A DNA stretch of 35,701 nucleotides from a virus: positions 1-35,701 of IMG/VR virus record IMGVR_UViG_3300046411_000129; one strand, given 5' to 3'. Below the pieces are notes generated by a model. It ran no database searches. It had not been told where the DNA came from and saw nothing but the letters and a program-made list of their open reading frames with translations. Positions 20,607 to 28,252 of the stretch are shown piece after piece; within the stretch, counting starts at the first letter, position 1, and each line of letters starts with the position of its first letter. The translations under genes were made by a program, and so were the position numbers.

Positions 20607-22210
20607 TGTCTAAGTTTCTTCGCCATGAGGGGTGTCCGGAGTGTGGTTCTTCGGACGCCCTTGCAATCTACGACGACGGCGGTAAACATTGCTTTGCCGC
20701 TGGTTGCGACCACCATGTCAACGGAGGTACAGTGGAAGAACCTAAGACTGCTAACGCCAAGCCTCTACAGATGTTTGGTGTGGTTAGCAACATACCCCAA
20801 CGACGCATATCCAAAGAAACGTGCGCTCGCTTTGGGGTCACAGTTGAGTACTCCAGTGAGGGTCAGGTAGAAAAACACTACTACCCCTACTACGAAGTAG
20901 ACTCAAAAGAGATCGTAGCCGCCAAGGTAAGGCACGTTAAGACAAAGAACTTCCACGCCACTGGTGACATGACCAAGGCTGGTTTCTTTGGACAACAGCA
21001 GTGCACGTCCAACAAGTTCCTGACGATTACTGAAGGAGAGTTGGACGCCTTGGCTGTCTACGAGATGCTAGGGAAGACAGCGTATGACGTAGTGTCGTTA
21101 CGTAACGGTGCTTCCAACGCAGTAAAAGAACTGAAGCAACATCTGGAGTGGCTGGAGAGCTACGACAAGGTGGTGCTATGTTTCGACAACGACAAGGCCG
21201 GAGAAGCCGCTCTGGAGCAAGTGAAGGACCTGTTCAGCCCCAACAAGCTGAAAATCTGCAAGCTGCCGACAAAGGACGCTTCGGACATGCTGATGGCGAA
21301 CAACGTCAAGGACTTCACAAAACTCTGGTGGAACGCCAAGGTGTACCAACCTGACGGTATCGTCGCTGGTATCGACACTTGGGGTACTCTGGTCGAGAAG
21401 CGAAAGGTCAAGTCCACCCCGTATCCGTGGGAGGGCTTGAATCATATAACCAGAGGGCATAGACCTTATGAACTCGTCACGATCACTAGCGGTAGTGGTA
21501 TGGGCAAATCCCAGTTTATTCGGGAGATCGAATATGACCTTCTATGCAGATGCGAGGGCAATATTGGCGTCTTGGCCCTTGAGGAAGATTTGGCCCGAAC
21601 AACGCTTGGTATCATGTCGGTGGCGGCAAACAGGCCCCTTCATTTGGAAGAGGATACGCCAGTGGACGAGCTTCGGCCCTTCTGGGAATCCACATTGGGA
21701 ACAGGACGTTACTACCTTTTCGACCATTGGGGATCGACTTCAGCAGATAACCTGCTCTCCCGTGTTCGCTACATGGCAAAAGCCCTTGACTGTAGGTACG
21801 TCATACTGGACCACCTGTCCATCGTCGTGTCTTCCCAAGAGTCCGGAGACGAGCGAAAAGCCATTGACGAAATTATGACGAAGCTTAGGACGTTAGTAGC
21901 AGAAACAGGCATCACCTTGTTTCTCGTGTCACACTTGCGTCGGTCACAGGGCAGGGCTCACGAGGACGGTGCACAGATCAGCTTGGGTGAGTTGCGTGGT
22001 TCACAGGCAATTGCTCAGCTGTCCGACATCGTAATCGGCATGGAGAGGGACCAGCAACACACCAACGAAGACATCAGGAATACGACTACCGTACGTGTCC
22101 TGAAGAATCGTTACACTGGTGAAACTGGACCCGCTTGCTGGCTTGCGTATGACCGGGGAACCGGACGTTTGACTGAGGTGGCTAATCCTGAAATAGGGGA
22201 CGATTTTTGA
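20606..22210 (+). CDS. Bifunctional primase-helicase (T7 gp4 type)
   Basis: 534 residues. Zinc-binding domain C10, C13, C29, C34 (CPECG...CFAAGC); TOPRIM motif TEGELDALAVYE near residue 142 and CFDNDKAGEAA; RecA-type helicase with Walker A GSGMGKS (about 296-302), Walker B VILDHLSIVVS (near 398) and VSHLRR. It unwinds the fork and makes primers. The C-terminus NPEIGDDF is acidic with terminal Phe, the same polymerase-docking feature as T7 gp4 and as the neighbouring SSB. The stop overlaps the polymerase start. Confidence 0.96.
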   Translation: MSKFLRHEGCPECGSSDALAIYDDGGKHCFAAGCDHHVNGGTVEEPKTANAKPLQMFGVVSNIPQRRISKETCARFGVTVEYSSEGQVEKHYYPYYEVDSKEIVAAKVRHVKTKNFHATGDMTKAGFFGQQQCTSNKFLTITEGELDALAVYEMLGKTAYDVVSLRNGASNAVKELKQHLEWLESYDKVVLCFDNDKAGEAALEQVKDLFSPNKLKICKLPTKDASDMLMANNVKDFTKLWWNAKVYQPDGIVAGIDTWGTLVEKRKVKSTPYPWEGLNHITRGHRPYELVTITSGSGMGKSQFIREIEYDLLCRCEGNIGVLALEEDLARTTLGIMSVAANRPLHLEEDTPVDELRPFWESTLGTGRYYLFDHWGSTSADNLLSRVRYMAKALDCRYVILDHLSIVVSSQESGDERKAIDEIMTKLRTLVAETGITLFLVSHLRRSQGRAHEDGAQISLGELRGSQAIAQLSDIVIGMERDQQHTNEDIRNTTTVRVLKNRYTGETGPACWLAYDRGTGRLTEVANPEIGDDF

Positions 22211-23841
22211 TCTATCTGGATCTTGAAGCTGACGGCCTGAACCCAACGACGATTTGGTGCGTTGTTACCCGCTACAACGGGGTAAACACCGTCCATACAC
22301 GTCCAGATACGCTACGAGAGGCTCTGTGTGGCTCTCTGAGCGTCGTTGGACACAATCTAATAGGGTACGACCTCCCTGTTTTAGAACGTCTCTGGGGGCT
22401 TTCTGTGGCTCCTGAGAGGGTCATAGATACGTTGGTTTTGTCCCGTCTTTTCGACCCTAGCAAGTCTGGTGGGCATTCTTTGCGGAACTGGGGAGAGGAA
22501 CTTGGCTTCCCGAAAGGGGACCACGACGACTGGACCTGCCTGTCTCCTGAGATGATCGACTACTGCATGAGGGACGTTGAGGTGACTGAAGCTGTACACA
22601 AGAAGCTTGTCACCGATATGTCTGAGTTTTCAAGGCAGTCCGTCGAACTGGAGCACAAGGTTCAGTACGTCGTCCAGCAACAGGAGCGCAATGGCTGGGT
22701 ACTTGACCAAGAGCTAGCAAGAGAGCTTTGTGCAACATTCAAGGAGCGCATGAATGAAATTGAAGAGGATCTGCAGGCGATTTTCCCGCCGATCATTGAG
22801 CAACGCTACTCAGAAAAAACAGGTAAGCGTCTCAAAGATAAGGTCACTGTCTTTAATGTCGGATCACGGCAACAGGTGGCCGACAGGCTTACGTCTAAGG
22901 GTGCTGTATGGTCGGAACTCACTCCGACAGGCAAACCAATGGTTGATGAGAAGACGCTTAAAGAGAATAGTCATGTTCCCGAAGCGGAACAAGTACTTGA
23001 GTACCTCTTGCTTCAAAAACGATATGCACAAGTAAATTCGTGGTTAGAGCATGTGGAGGATGACGGTAGGGTTCATGGTCGTGTAATCAGTAACGGTGCT
23101 GTGACTGGACGGATGACACACCAAAGCCCTAACATGGCTCAGGTTCCAGCAGGTCATAGCCTGTTTGGACATGAGTGTCGCTCTTGCTGGATTGTACCTC
23201 AAGAAAGCAAGTTAGTTGGGTTCGACGCTAGTGGCCTAGAGCTACGTATGTTGGCCCATTACATGAATGACGAGGAGTTTACTAATGTCCTACTTAGAGA
23301 AGACATACATACCAGAAATCAACAGGCTGCGGGACTTGAAACAAGACCTCAAGCAAAGACTTTCATCTACGCTTTCCTCTACGGAGCAGGGGACGCTAAA
23401 ATCGGAACTATCGTCGGAGGAACGGCACGAGACGGCAGAACTCTTAAACAACGATTTTTACGAAATACACCTGCTCTTGAAAGTCTTAGAGAACGCACTG
23501 CTAGAGCAGCTGGGCGTGGTTATCTTACAGGACTCGACGGAAGGCGTCTTAGAGTTAGATCCGAACACTCTGCACTAAACACTTTATTACAGGCGGCTGG
23601 TGCTATAGTGATGAAGCAGGCTTTGGTTACTCTTGATGACTACGCAAAGCTTTGGAACATTAACTACAAATTCGTAGGGAACATCCATGACGAAGTACAA
23701 TCGGAGGTGGTTGCTAAACAAGCAGAGAAGTTCGGCTGGCTCGCAGTGGAGTGCCTCAAGGCGGCTGGGATTTCTTTTGAACTCAGATGCCCACTCGACG
23801 GAGAATACAAAATCGGGGCAACGTGGGCGGAGACACACTGA
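22207..23841 (+). CDS. Family A DNA polymerase with 3'-5' exonuclease (T7 gp5 type)
   Basis: 544 residues from TTG 22207, overlapping the helicase stop (TTGA). The exonuclease motif I (YLDLEADGL) begins at residue 3, so no later start is possible. ExoII VVGHNLIGYD, ExoIII YCMRDVEVTEA. Polymerase motif A D340-ASGLELR; motif B R380, K384, Y388, Y392-G393 (AKTFIYAFLYG); motif C H494-D495-E496. The E. coli 762 position is Tyr, as in T7. It is about 160 residues shorter than T7 gp5 and seems to lack the thioredoxin-binding insertion, so processivity may come from the SSB/helicase contacts. Confidence 0.96.
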   Translation: MIYLDLEADGLNPTTIWCVVTRYNGVNTVHTRPDTLREALCGSLSVVGHNLIGYDLPVLERLWGLSVAPERVIDTLVLSRLFDPSKSGGHSLRNWGEELGFPKGDHDDWTCLSPEMIDYCMRDVEVTEAVHKKLVTDMSEFSRQSVELEHKVQYVVQQQERNGWVLDQELARELCATFKERMNEIEEDLQAIFPPIIEQRYSEKTGKRLKDKVTVFNVGSRQQVADRLTSKGAVWSELTPTGKPMVDEKTLKENSHVPEAEQVLEYLLLQKRYAQVNSWLEHVEDDGRVHGRVISNGAVTGRMTHQSPNMAQVPAGHSLFGHECRSCWIVPQESKLVGFDASGLELRMLAHYMNDEEFTNVLLREDIHTRNQQAAGLETRPQAKTFIYAFLYGAGDAKIGTIVGGTARDGRTLKQRFLRNTPALESLRERTARAAGRGYLTGLDGRRLRVRSEHSALNTLLQAAGAIVMKQALVTLDDYAKLWNINYKFVGNIHDEVQSEVVAKQAEKFGWLAVECLKAAGISFELRCPLDGEYKIGATWAETH

Positions 23842-24131
23842 TGAATAGGAACCGAAAGGGAGATTTTGCTGAGTTCTATGCCGTGACGTGGCTCTGGGAC
23901 AACGGCTACGAAGTTTTCTTAAATGCTGGCTGTACCGGGGCTGTTGACATGATTGCAATGAAGGACGGAGAGACAGTCTTAGTCGACGTCAAAACGGCAG
24001 TCTATAACCAAATAGTTGACCGATGCACCCAAAGGAGGGTCAGGACTGACGAACAAAAGAAATTAGGCGTAGTATTTTTATCATTTGATCCTGACACAAG
24101 AAAACTGAGATGGGTGGAGCACAGAGAATGA
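23841..24131 (+). CDS. Small PD-(D/E)XK nuclease, Holliday-junction-resolvase-like
   Basis: Start ATG 23841 in the TGATG overlap with the polymerase; 96 residues. MNRNRKGDFAEFYAVTWLWD is the N-terminal helix with the acidic residue, then GAVDMIAMKDGETVLVDVKT gives D...DxK, the core of restriction-like nucleases of the VRR/Hjc-like class. It may trim or resolve replication intermediates. Assignment rests on this motif pattern only. Confidence 0.75.
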   Translation: MNRNRKGDFAEFYAVTWLWDNGYEVFLNAGCTGAVDMIAMKDGETVLVDVKTAVYNQIVDRCTQRRVRTDEQKKLGVVFLSFDPDTRKLRWVEHRE

Positions 24132-24994
24132 AGAGCATATACACACTGGTAGACGACATTTACAAACTGGTAAAAACAAAGAGAGTAGCCAAGGACGTAG
24201 ACATAGACAAGTGCATTGACGACTTTGGCGAGTCCGTTAAGGACCTTATGCGAAAGGAATTTGTCAACGGAGGCCCACGGGACTACCGTAAACTACGTAT
24301 GTCCAACATTGGTCGTAAAGACAGGTTCCTCTGGAATCACTACAACAATGTCCAGAAACACGACGACATGCAACCACACACGCTCGTCAAGTTTCTTTAC
24401 GGGCATCTTATCGAAGAACTCCTGTTATTCTTAACGAGGGCGTCAGGGCATGAAGTTACAGCAGAACAAAAGCAGTGTGAAGTCAGTGGCATTACAGGCT
24501 CTATGGACTGCAAAATTGACGGTGTGGTCACTGATGTTAAGTCTGTGTCCAGTTATGGGTTTAAGAAATTCAAGGACGGAAGTCTGGCTTATGATGACCC
24601 GTTTGGATACATTGCTCAAATTAAAGGTTATGCAGCAGCAGAGGGACAAACTACCTTCGGTTGGTTAGCAATGGACAAGCAGAACGGCCATCTGACCTAT
24701 CTGATGTACGATCAGGAGGACATACAGGCTCCTGTACATACGAAGATCGGCTTCAACATCACAGACCGGATTGAGCACGTTCAGGAAATGGTGAAGCAAC
24801 CAGAGCCTCCTAAGCATTGCTACCAACCCAAAGACGACGGCAAGAGCGGCAACAAGAAGCTCGACATTGGTTGTTCTTACTGTGCGTACAAGAAAAGCTG
24901 TTGGCCCGGACTACGTGCCTTCTCTTACTCAACAGGCCCAAGATTTTTAACGGAGGTAGTCAATGAGCCGAAAGTCCAAGAGATCCCGCTTTAG
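24128..24994 (+). CDS. Cas4/RecB-like exonuclease with Fe-S cysteine pattern
   Basis: 288 residues from ATG 24128 (ATGA overlap). Core motifs: HLIEELLLFLTRASGHEVTA (His and Glu), GSMDCKIDGVVTDVKSVSSY (Asp and D-x-K), and QIKGYAAAEG (Q-x3-Y). Cysteines C29 and C249-x2-C252-x5-C258 reproduce the one-plus-three spacing of Cas4/AddB [4Fe-4S] nucleases; C231 is extra. In T7-like phages this position holds the 5'-3' exonuclease that degrades host DNA and prepares recombination ends. A cluster here would be a natural client for the phage IscU. Confidence 0.85.
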   Translation: MKSIYTLVDDIYKLVKTKRVAKDVDIDKCIDDFGESVKDLMRKEFVNGGPRDYRKLRMSNIGRKDRFLWNHYNNVQKHDDMQPHTLVKFLYGHLIEELLLFLTRASGHEVTAEQKQCEVSGITGSMDCKIDGVVTDVKSVSSYGFKKFKDGSLAYDDPFGYIAQIKGYAAAEGQTTFGWLAMDKQNGHLTYLMYDQEDIQAPVHTKIGFNITDRIEHVQEMVKQPEPPKHCYQPKDDGKSGNKKLDIGCSYCAYKKSCWPGLRAFSYSTGPRFLTEVVNEPKVQEIPL

Positions 24995-25352
24995 GAGCAC
25001 CTTTGAACAAGACGTCGCAAAAGTACTACAGGGTTTCGACTACGAGCCGTTTACAGTACCGTACACAATTTCTCGTAGTTATCGGCCTGATTTTGTCCAT
25101 TCTGCTTCTGGGGTTCTTGTGGAGTGCAAAGGATTCTTCCGGGAGGGAGACACCAAGAAATACACCAGTATTAGAGACAGTCTGCCAAAAGGACAAGAGT
25201 TAGTTTTCGTCTTAATGCAGCCCAACAAAAAAATACGAAAAGCTGCCAAAATGACTATGGCAGAATGGTGTGACAAAGAAGGAATTTTATGGTATAATAT
25301 AGAAACACTGGAGGAGTTAATCAGTTATGTCTCTGACGCTAGAAGAAATTAA
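24963..25352 (+). CDS. Endonuclease I (T7 gp3-like Holliday junction resolvase)
   Basis: 129 residues, RBS GGAGG 7 bp before ATG. SRFRSTFEQDVAKVLQGFDY (catalytic Glu), FTVPYTISRSYRPDF (Asp), GVLVECKGFF (Glu-x-Lys) and the ending MTMAEWCDKEGILWY match T7 endonuclease I, which cleaves branched DNA as a domain-swapped dimer and degrades host DNA. It overlaps the previous gene by 32 bp; a promoter lies inside its 3' end. Confidence 0.93.
   Translation: MSRKSKRSRFRSTFEQDVAKVLQGFDYEPFTVPYTISRSYRPDFVHSASGVLVECKGFFREGDTKKYTSIRDSLPKGQELVFVLMQPNKKIRKAAKMTMAEWCDKEGILWYNIETLEELISYVSDARRN
25270..25298 (+). promoter_or_regulatory. Sigma70 promoter for the nucleotide-metabolism genes
   Basis: GTGACA (25270-25275), 17-nt spacer ending TGG, TATAAT (25293-25298): 5/6 plus perfect -10 with an extended TG. 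It lies inside the endonuclease I gene, 28 bp upstream of the next ATG, and would boost the operon ending in ribonucleotide reductase. Confidence 0.75.
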
Positions 25353-25500
25353 GGAGCGGTTGCTTCATCTGTACGACCCGGATGACTTGATAGAATCTTT
25401 AAATATCACTTCAGAGGACATACTGGACAGGTTTGAAGACAGGCTACTACGCAAATTAGAAGATTTTCAAGACGAACTGGAGGAAGTAAGTGAGCATTGA
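25327..25500 (+). CDS. 57-residue acidic helical protein (common marine-phage family)
   Basis: ATG 25327, TGA 25498-25500. Sequence MSLTLEEIKERLLHLYDPDD, then LIESLNITSEDILDRFEDRL and an acidic end. I recognise this 'LYDPDDLIExLNITSEDxLDxFED' peptide as widespread in marine phages beside DUF3310 genes; function unknown. First gene after the promoter at 25270. Overlaps the next gene by 11 bp. Confidence 0.8.
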   Translation: MSLTLEEIKERLLHLYDPDDLIESLNITSEDILDRFEDRLLRKLEDFQDELEEVSEH

Positions 25501-25768
25501 TGAAGCAACACCGGAAGAATGGAATAGAGCATCTGCAAGCACTGTTATTATCAATCCAGTAACAAAGCCTGCTCATTACAACAAAGGGGGCATCGAAGCA
25601 ATAGACTATATTAAACAGCAATTAGGAACAGGCTTCGGTGACTATTGTTCAGGCAACGTAATGAAATACCTCCACCGGTATAAATACAAGAATGGCGTAG
25701 AGGACCTGAAGAAGGCACGACAGTACTTAGATTGGTTGATTGAGGACATAAGCAATGAAGGTAATTGA
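25490..25768 (+). CDS. DUF3310 protein
   Basis: GTG start at 25490; 92 residues. Core PAHYNKGGIEAIDYIKQQLG, GDYCSGNVMKYLHRYKYKNG, VEDLKKARQYLDWLI is the diagnostic DUF3310 pattern (often annotated 'nucleotide kinase', without firm biochemical basis that I know). It lies in the nucleotide-supply part of the early operon. Overlaps both neighbours. Confidence 0.88.
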   Translation: MSIDEATPEEWNRASASTVIINPVTKPAHYNKGGIEAIDYIKQQLGTGFGDYCSGNVMKYLHRYKYKNGVEDLKKARQYLDWLIEDISNEGN

Positions 25769-26015
25769 AGGCAAGTTTGGAGGTAAGATTAAAAACAAAG
25801 ACGACAACATCAAGACGTCGGAGTTTTTAGCATCATTCACAGCAAAAGCAATGGACTATGAAGCAGAAGGGAAGCAGGTAAAGGTTGCCGTTATCATGTA
25901 CGAAGATGGAGAAGTGTTTGAAGTTGCGTCCAACGAGCAATACCCTGACGGAGTATACATGCTACTGCAGTTAGCAGGACAAGCAATCATCAACGAAACT
26001 CTGGGTATATCCTGA
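25755..26015 (+). CDS. 86-residue hypothetical protein
   Basis: Alternating beta/helix pattern: KQVKVAVIMYEDGEVFEVAS, PDGVYMLLQLAGQAIINETL. Basic N-terminus. Overlaps the DUF3310 gene by 14 bp; its stop overlaps the following lipoprotein ATG (TGATG). No family recognised. Confidence 0.68.
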   Translation: MKVIEGKFGGKIKNKDDNIKTSEFLASFTAKAMDYEAEGKQVKVAVIMYEDGEVFEVASNEQYPDGVYMLLQLAGQAIINETLGIS

Positions 26016-26200
26016 TGTACAGGACGATACCTCTAGTCTTGCTTCTGTCAAGCTGTGCCGTTTCAGAATTGGGGGAGTGTCTGAAGTGGTCAACACGAGA
26101 ATACAAAGTCACAGAGTGCGCCGGTCATGGAACTGCCCGCATTTGTGTCGACACAACGTACTACCAACCGTTTTGTTTAGACAGAGAAAAGGAGAACTAA
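26015..26200 (+). CDS. Small Cys-rich lipoprotein
   Basis: 61 residues beginning MYRTIPLVLLLSSCAVSELG: a short signal peptide with lipobox LSSC, lipidation at Cys 14. The mature part has four further cysteines (GEC, TEC, ARIC, PFC), consistent with two disulfides in the periplasm. An early-expressed phage lipoprotein may block superinfection by masking a receptor, as T5 Llp does; the o-spanin alternative is weaker because it lies in the early operon. The stop overlaps the reductase ATG (TAATG). Confidence 0.75.
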   Translation: MYRTIPLVLLLSSCAVSELGECLKWSTREYKVTECAGHGTARICVDTTYYQPFCLDREKEN

Positions 26201-28071
26201 TGGACGCATACCAGCAGTACATACACAAGTCCCGGTACGCACGATACCTGCCAGAAGAGAAGCGAAGAGAGACTTGGGAAGAAACCGTAAACCGTTACGT
26301 CAACTATTGGGTTGATCGTACGGACTTGAACGACTTTGAAGTATCCGAAATGTTTAAGGCTATTCACGACTTAGACGTAATGCCTTCTATGCGAGCACTG
26401 ATGACTGCTGGTGAGGCGCTGGACCGGGACAACGCAGCAGGGTTTAACTGTAGCTACCTTCCTATTGACCACCCCAAGGCGTTCGACGAGATGATGTACG
26501 TCCTTATGTGTGGTACAGGAGTGGGGTACAGTGTTGAGCGACAGTACGTACAAAAACTACCAGAGGTGGCAGAGACATTCCATGAAACCGATACAGTTAT
26601 TAACGTGGCAGATTCGAAGATCGGATGGGCGAAATCGTTTAGGGAGTTGGTATCACTGCTGTATTCGGGTCAGATTCCCCAATGGGACGTTAGCAGAGTA
26701 CGACCTGCAGGTTCCACGCTTAAAGTTTTTGGAGGTAGAGCAAGCGGTCCAGAGCCTCTGCTTGACTTGTTCCGATTCACAGTTGACCTCTTTCGGGGAG
26801 CGGCTGGAAGAAAACTTAGCTCCGTTGAGTGCCACGATCTTTGCTGCAAGATTGCTCAAATCGTCGTCGTGGGGGGAGTTAGACGATCAGCCCTCATCAG
26901 TCTCAGCAACCTCACAGACGACAGACTGCGAAGGTGCAAGCACGGGCAGTGGTGGGTCGACAACCCCCAACGTGGACTAGCGAATAACTCAGCGTGTTAC
27001 ACAGAGAAGCCTGACTTTGAGGCTTTCCTAAACGAATGGACAAGTTTATATGAATCACGATCTGGCGAACGAGGTGTCTTTAGCAGAGTGGCAAGTCAGA
27101 AGCAGGCTGCACGAAATGAGCGAAGAGATGCTAGTTTTGATTTTGGAACTAATCCGTGTAGCGAGATCATCCTCCGACCCTATCAGTTCTGCAACCTTTC
27201 GGAAGTTGTTGTCAGGCCGTCCGATACACTTGCAAGCCTCAAACGAAAAGTACGAGTTGCAACTATCCTTGGGACTCTACAGGCAACCCTTACAGACTTT
27301 AGATACCTGAGAAACGTATGGAAGACGAACACCGAAGACGAAGCACTTTTGGGCGTGTCGTTGACGGGGATCATGGACCACCCGTTGCTCTCAGGAAGGG
27401 GAGATAAGAATGAACTTAAGAAATGGCTTAGGGCAATGCGCGAAGAGGCAGTCAAAGTCAACAAAGAATGGTCTGAGCGTTTGGGAATTAACTGTTCTGC
27501 CGCTATTACTGCCGTTAAGCCTAGTGGTACTGTCAGCCAGCTGGTTGATTCTGCCAGTGGTATTCACCCTAGGTACAGCGATCAGTACATTAGAAGAGTA
27601 CGAGCTGATGCAAGAGATCCTCTTTGCGCCGTGCTTGAGGCTGCTGGTGTCCCTGTAGAGGACGATGTAATGTCACCCAGTACACGGGTATTCAGTTTCC
27701 CTGTTGCGTCTCCTGAGGGCGCTGTGACAGCCTCAGACATGGGTGCTATGGAGCAGCTAGACCTATGGGAGATATATCAAGATGAGTGGTGTGAGCACAA
27801 GCCATCTATGACATGTTACTACCGGGACGATGAGTTTCTTGAGGTGGGCCAGTGGTTGTACAACAAGTTCGACAAGGTTAGTGGTGTTAGCTTTCTGCCG
27901 TACTCAGACCACACGTACCAGCAAGCACCGTACGAACCTGTGGACAAGAAGGTGTACAGACAGCTTGCTAAAGACTTTCCTAAGGAAATATCGTGGGACA
28001 TAGAAGAGGCCAGCGATATGACTGAGGGGTCACAGCAATTGGCCTGCACAGGAAACAACTGCGAGTTATGA
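26200..28071 (+). CDS. nrdJ: Class II (adenosylcobalamin-dependent) ribonucleoside-triphosphate reductase
   Basis: Start ATG 26200; 623 residues. Active site: catalytic C320 with E322 (NPCSE), redox pair C84 (FNCSYLP) and C331 (FCNLSE), C-terminal swivel pair C616 and C621 (CTGNNCEL). The 11-residue C320-C331 and 5-residue C616-C621 spacings equal those of the monomeric Lactobacillus enzyme. CGTGVGYSVE and GGVRRSALISLSN are further family blocks. No small-subunit gene is present, in agreement with class II. It makes dNTPs using vitamin B12 coenzyme, which the host must supply. Last gene of the early unit. Confidence 0.95.
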   Translation: MDAYQQYIHKSRYARYLPEEKRRETWEETVNRYVNYWVDRTDLNDFEVSEMFKAIHDLDVMPSMRALMTAGEALDRDNAAGFNCSYLPIDHPKAFDEMMYVLMCGTGVGYSVERQYVQKLPEVAETFHETDTVINVADSKIGWAKSFRELVSLLYSGQIPQWDVSRVRPAGSTLKVFGGRASGPEPLLDLFRFTVDLFRGAAGRKLSSVECHDLCCKIAQIVVVGGVRRSALISLSNLTDDRLRRCKHGQWWVDNPQRGLANNSACYTEKPDFEAFLNEWTSLYESRSGERGVFSRVASQKQAARNERRDASFDFGTNPCSEIILRPYQFCNLSEVVVRPSDTLASLKRKVRVATILGTLQATLTDFRYLRNVWKTNTEDEALLGVSLTGIMDHPLLSGRGDKNELKKWLRAMREEAVKVNKEWSERLGINCSAAITAVKPSGTVSQLVDSASGIHPRYSDQYIRRVRADARDPLCAVLEAAGVPVEDDVMSPSTRVFSFPVASPEGAVTASDMGAMEQLDLWEIYQDEWCEHKPSMTCYYRDDEFLEVGQWLYNKFDKVSGVSFLPYSDHTYQQAPYEPVDKKVYRQLAKDFPKEISWDIEEASDMTEGSQQLACTGNNCEL

Positions 28072-28251
28072 TATAAAAAGGTAAGAGTAACCTTCAGACT
28101 TACCTACGTCCTCTGGCTTGTCCTTTGAGTCATGGGACGTAGGTATTCCTTCCTTCTGCATCTTCTTAATGCGGTCCTTTGACTTTTGACACATACTGTG
28201 GTAGTCGTGAGACGTATAGTTTACCGTGTGTTTGTCGTTGTGTACTTTCAT
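28066..28251 (-). CDS. 61-residue His/Lys-rich hypothetical protein, last late gene
   Basis: I use ATG 28251, just after the stop of the 668-residue gene (one-base gap), not the in-frame ATG at 28359 inside it. Sequence KVHNDKHTVNYTSHDYHSMC, with a basic middle (QKSKDRIKKMQKEGIPTSHD). Its last codons overlap the end of the reductase gene on the other strand by 6 bp. Unknown function. Confidence 0.6.
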   Translation of the reverse strand: MKVHNDKHTVNYTSHDYHSMCQKSKDRIKKMQKEGIPTSHDSKDKPEDVGKSEGYSYLFIS

Positions 28252-28252
28252 T

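Noticed and set aside
23267-23578. 103-residue ORF inside the DNA polymerase gene
   Set aside because: Although helical-looking, it lies within motif A-B of the polymerase in another frame, without an independent ribosome site that I can support.
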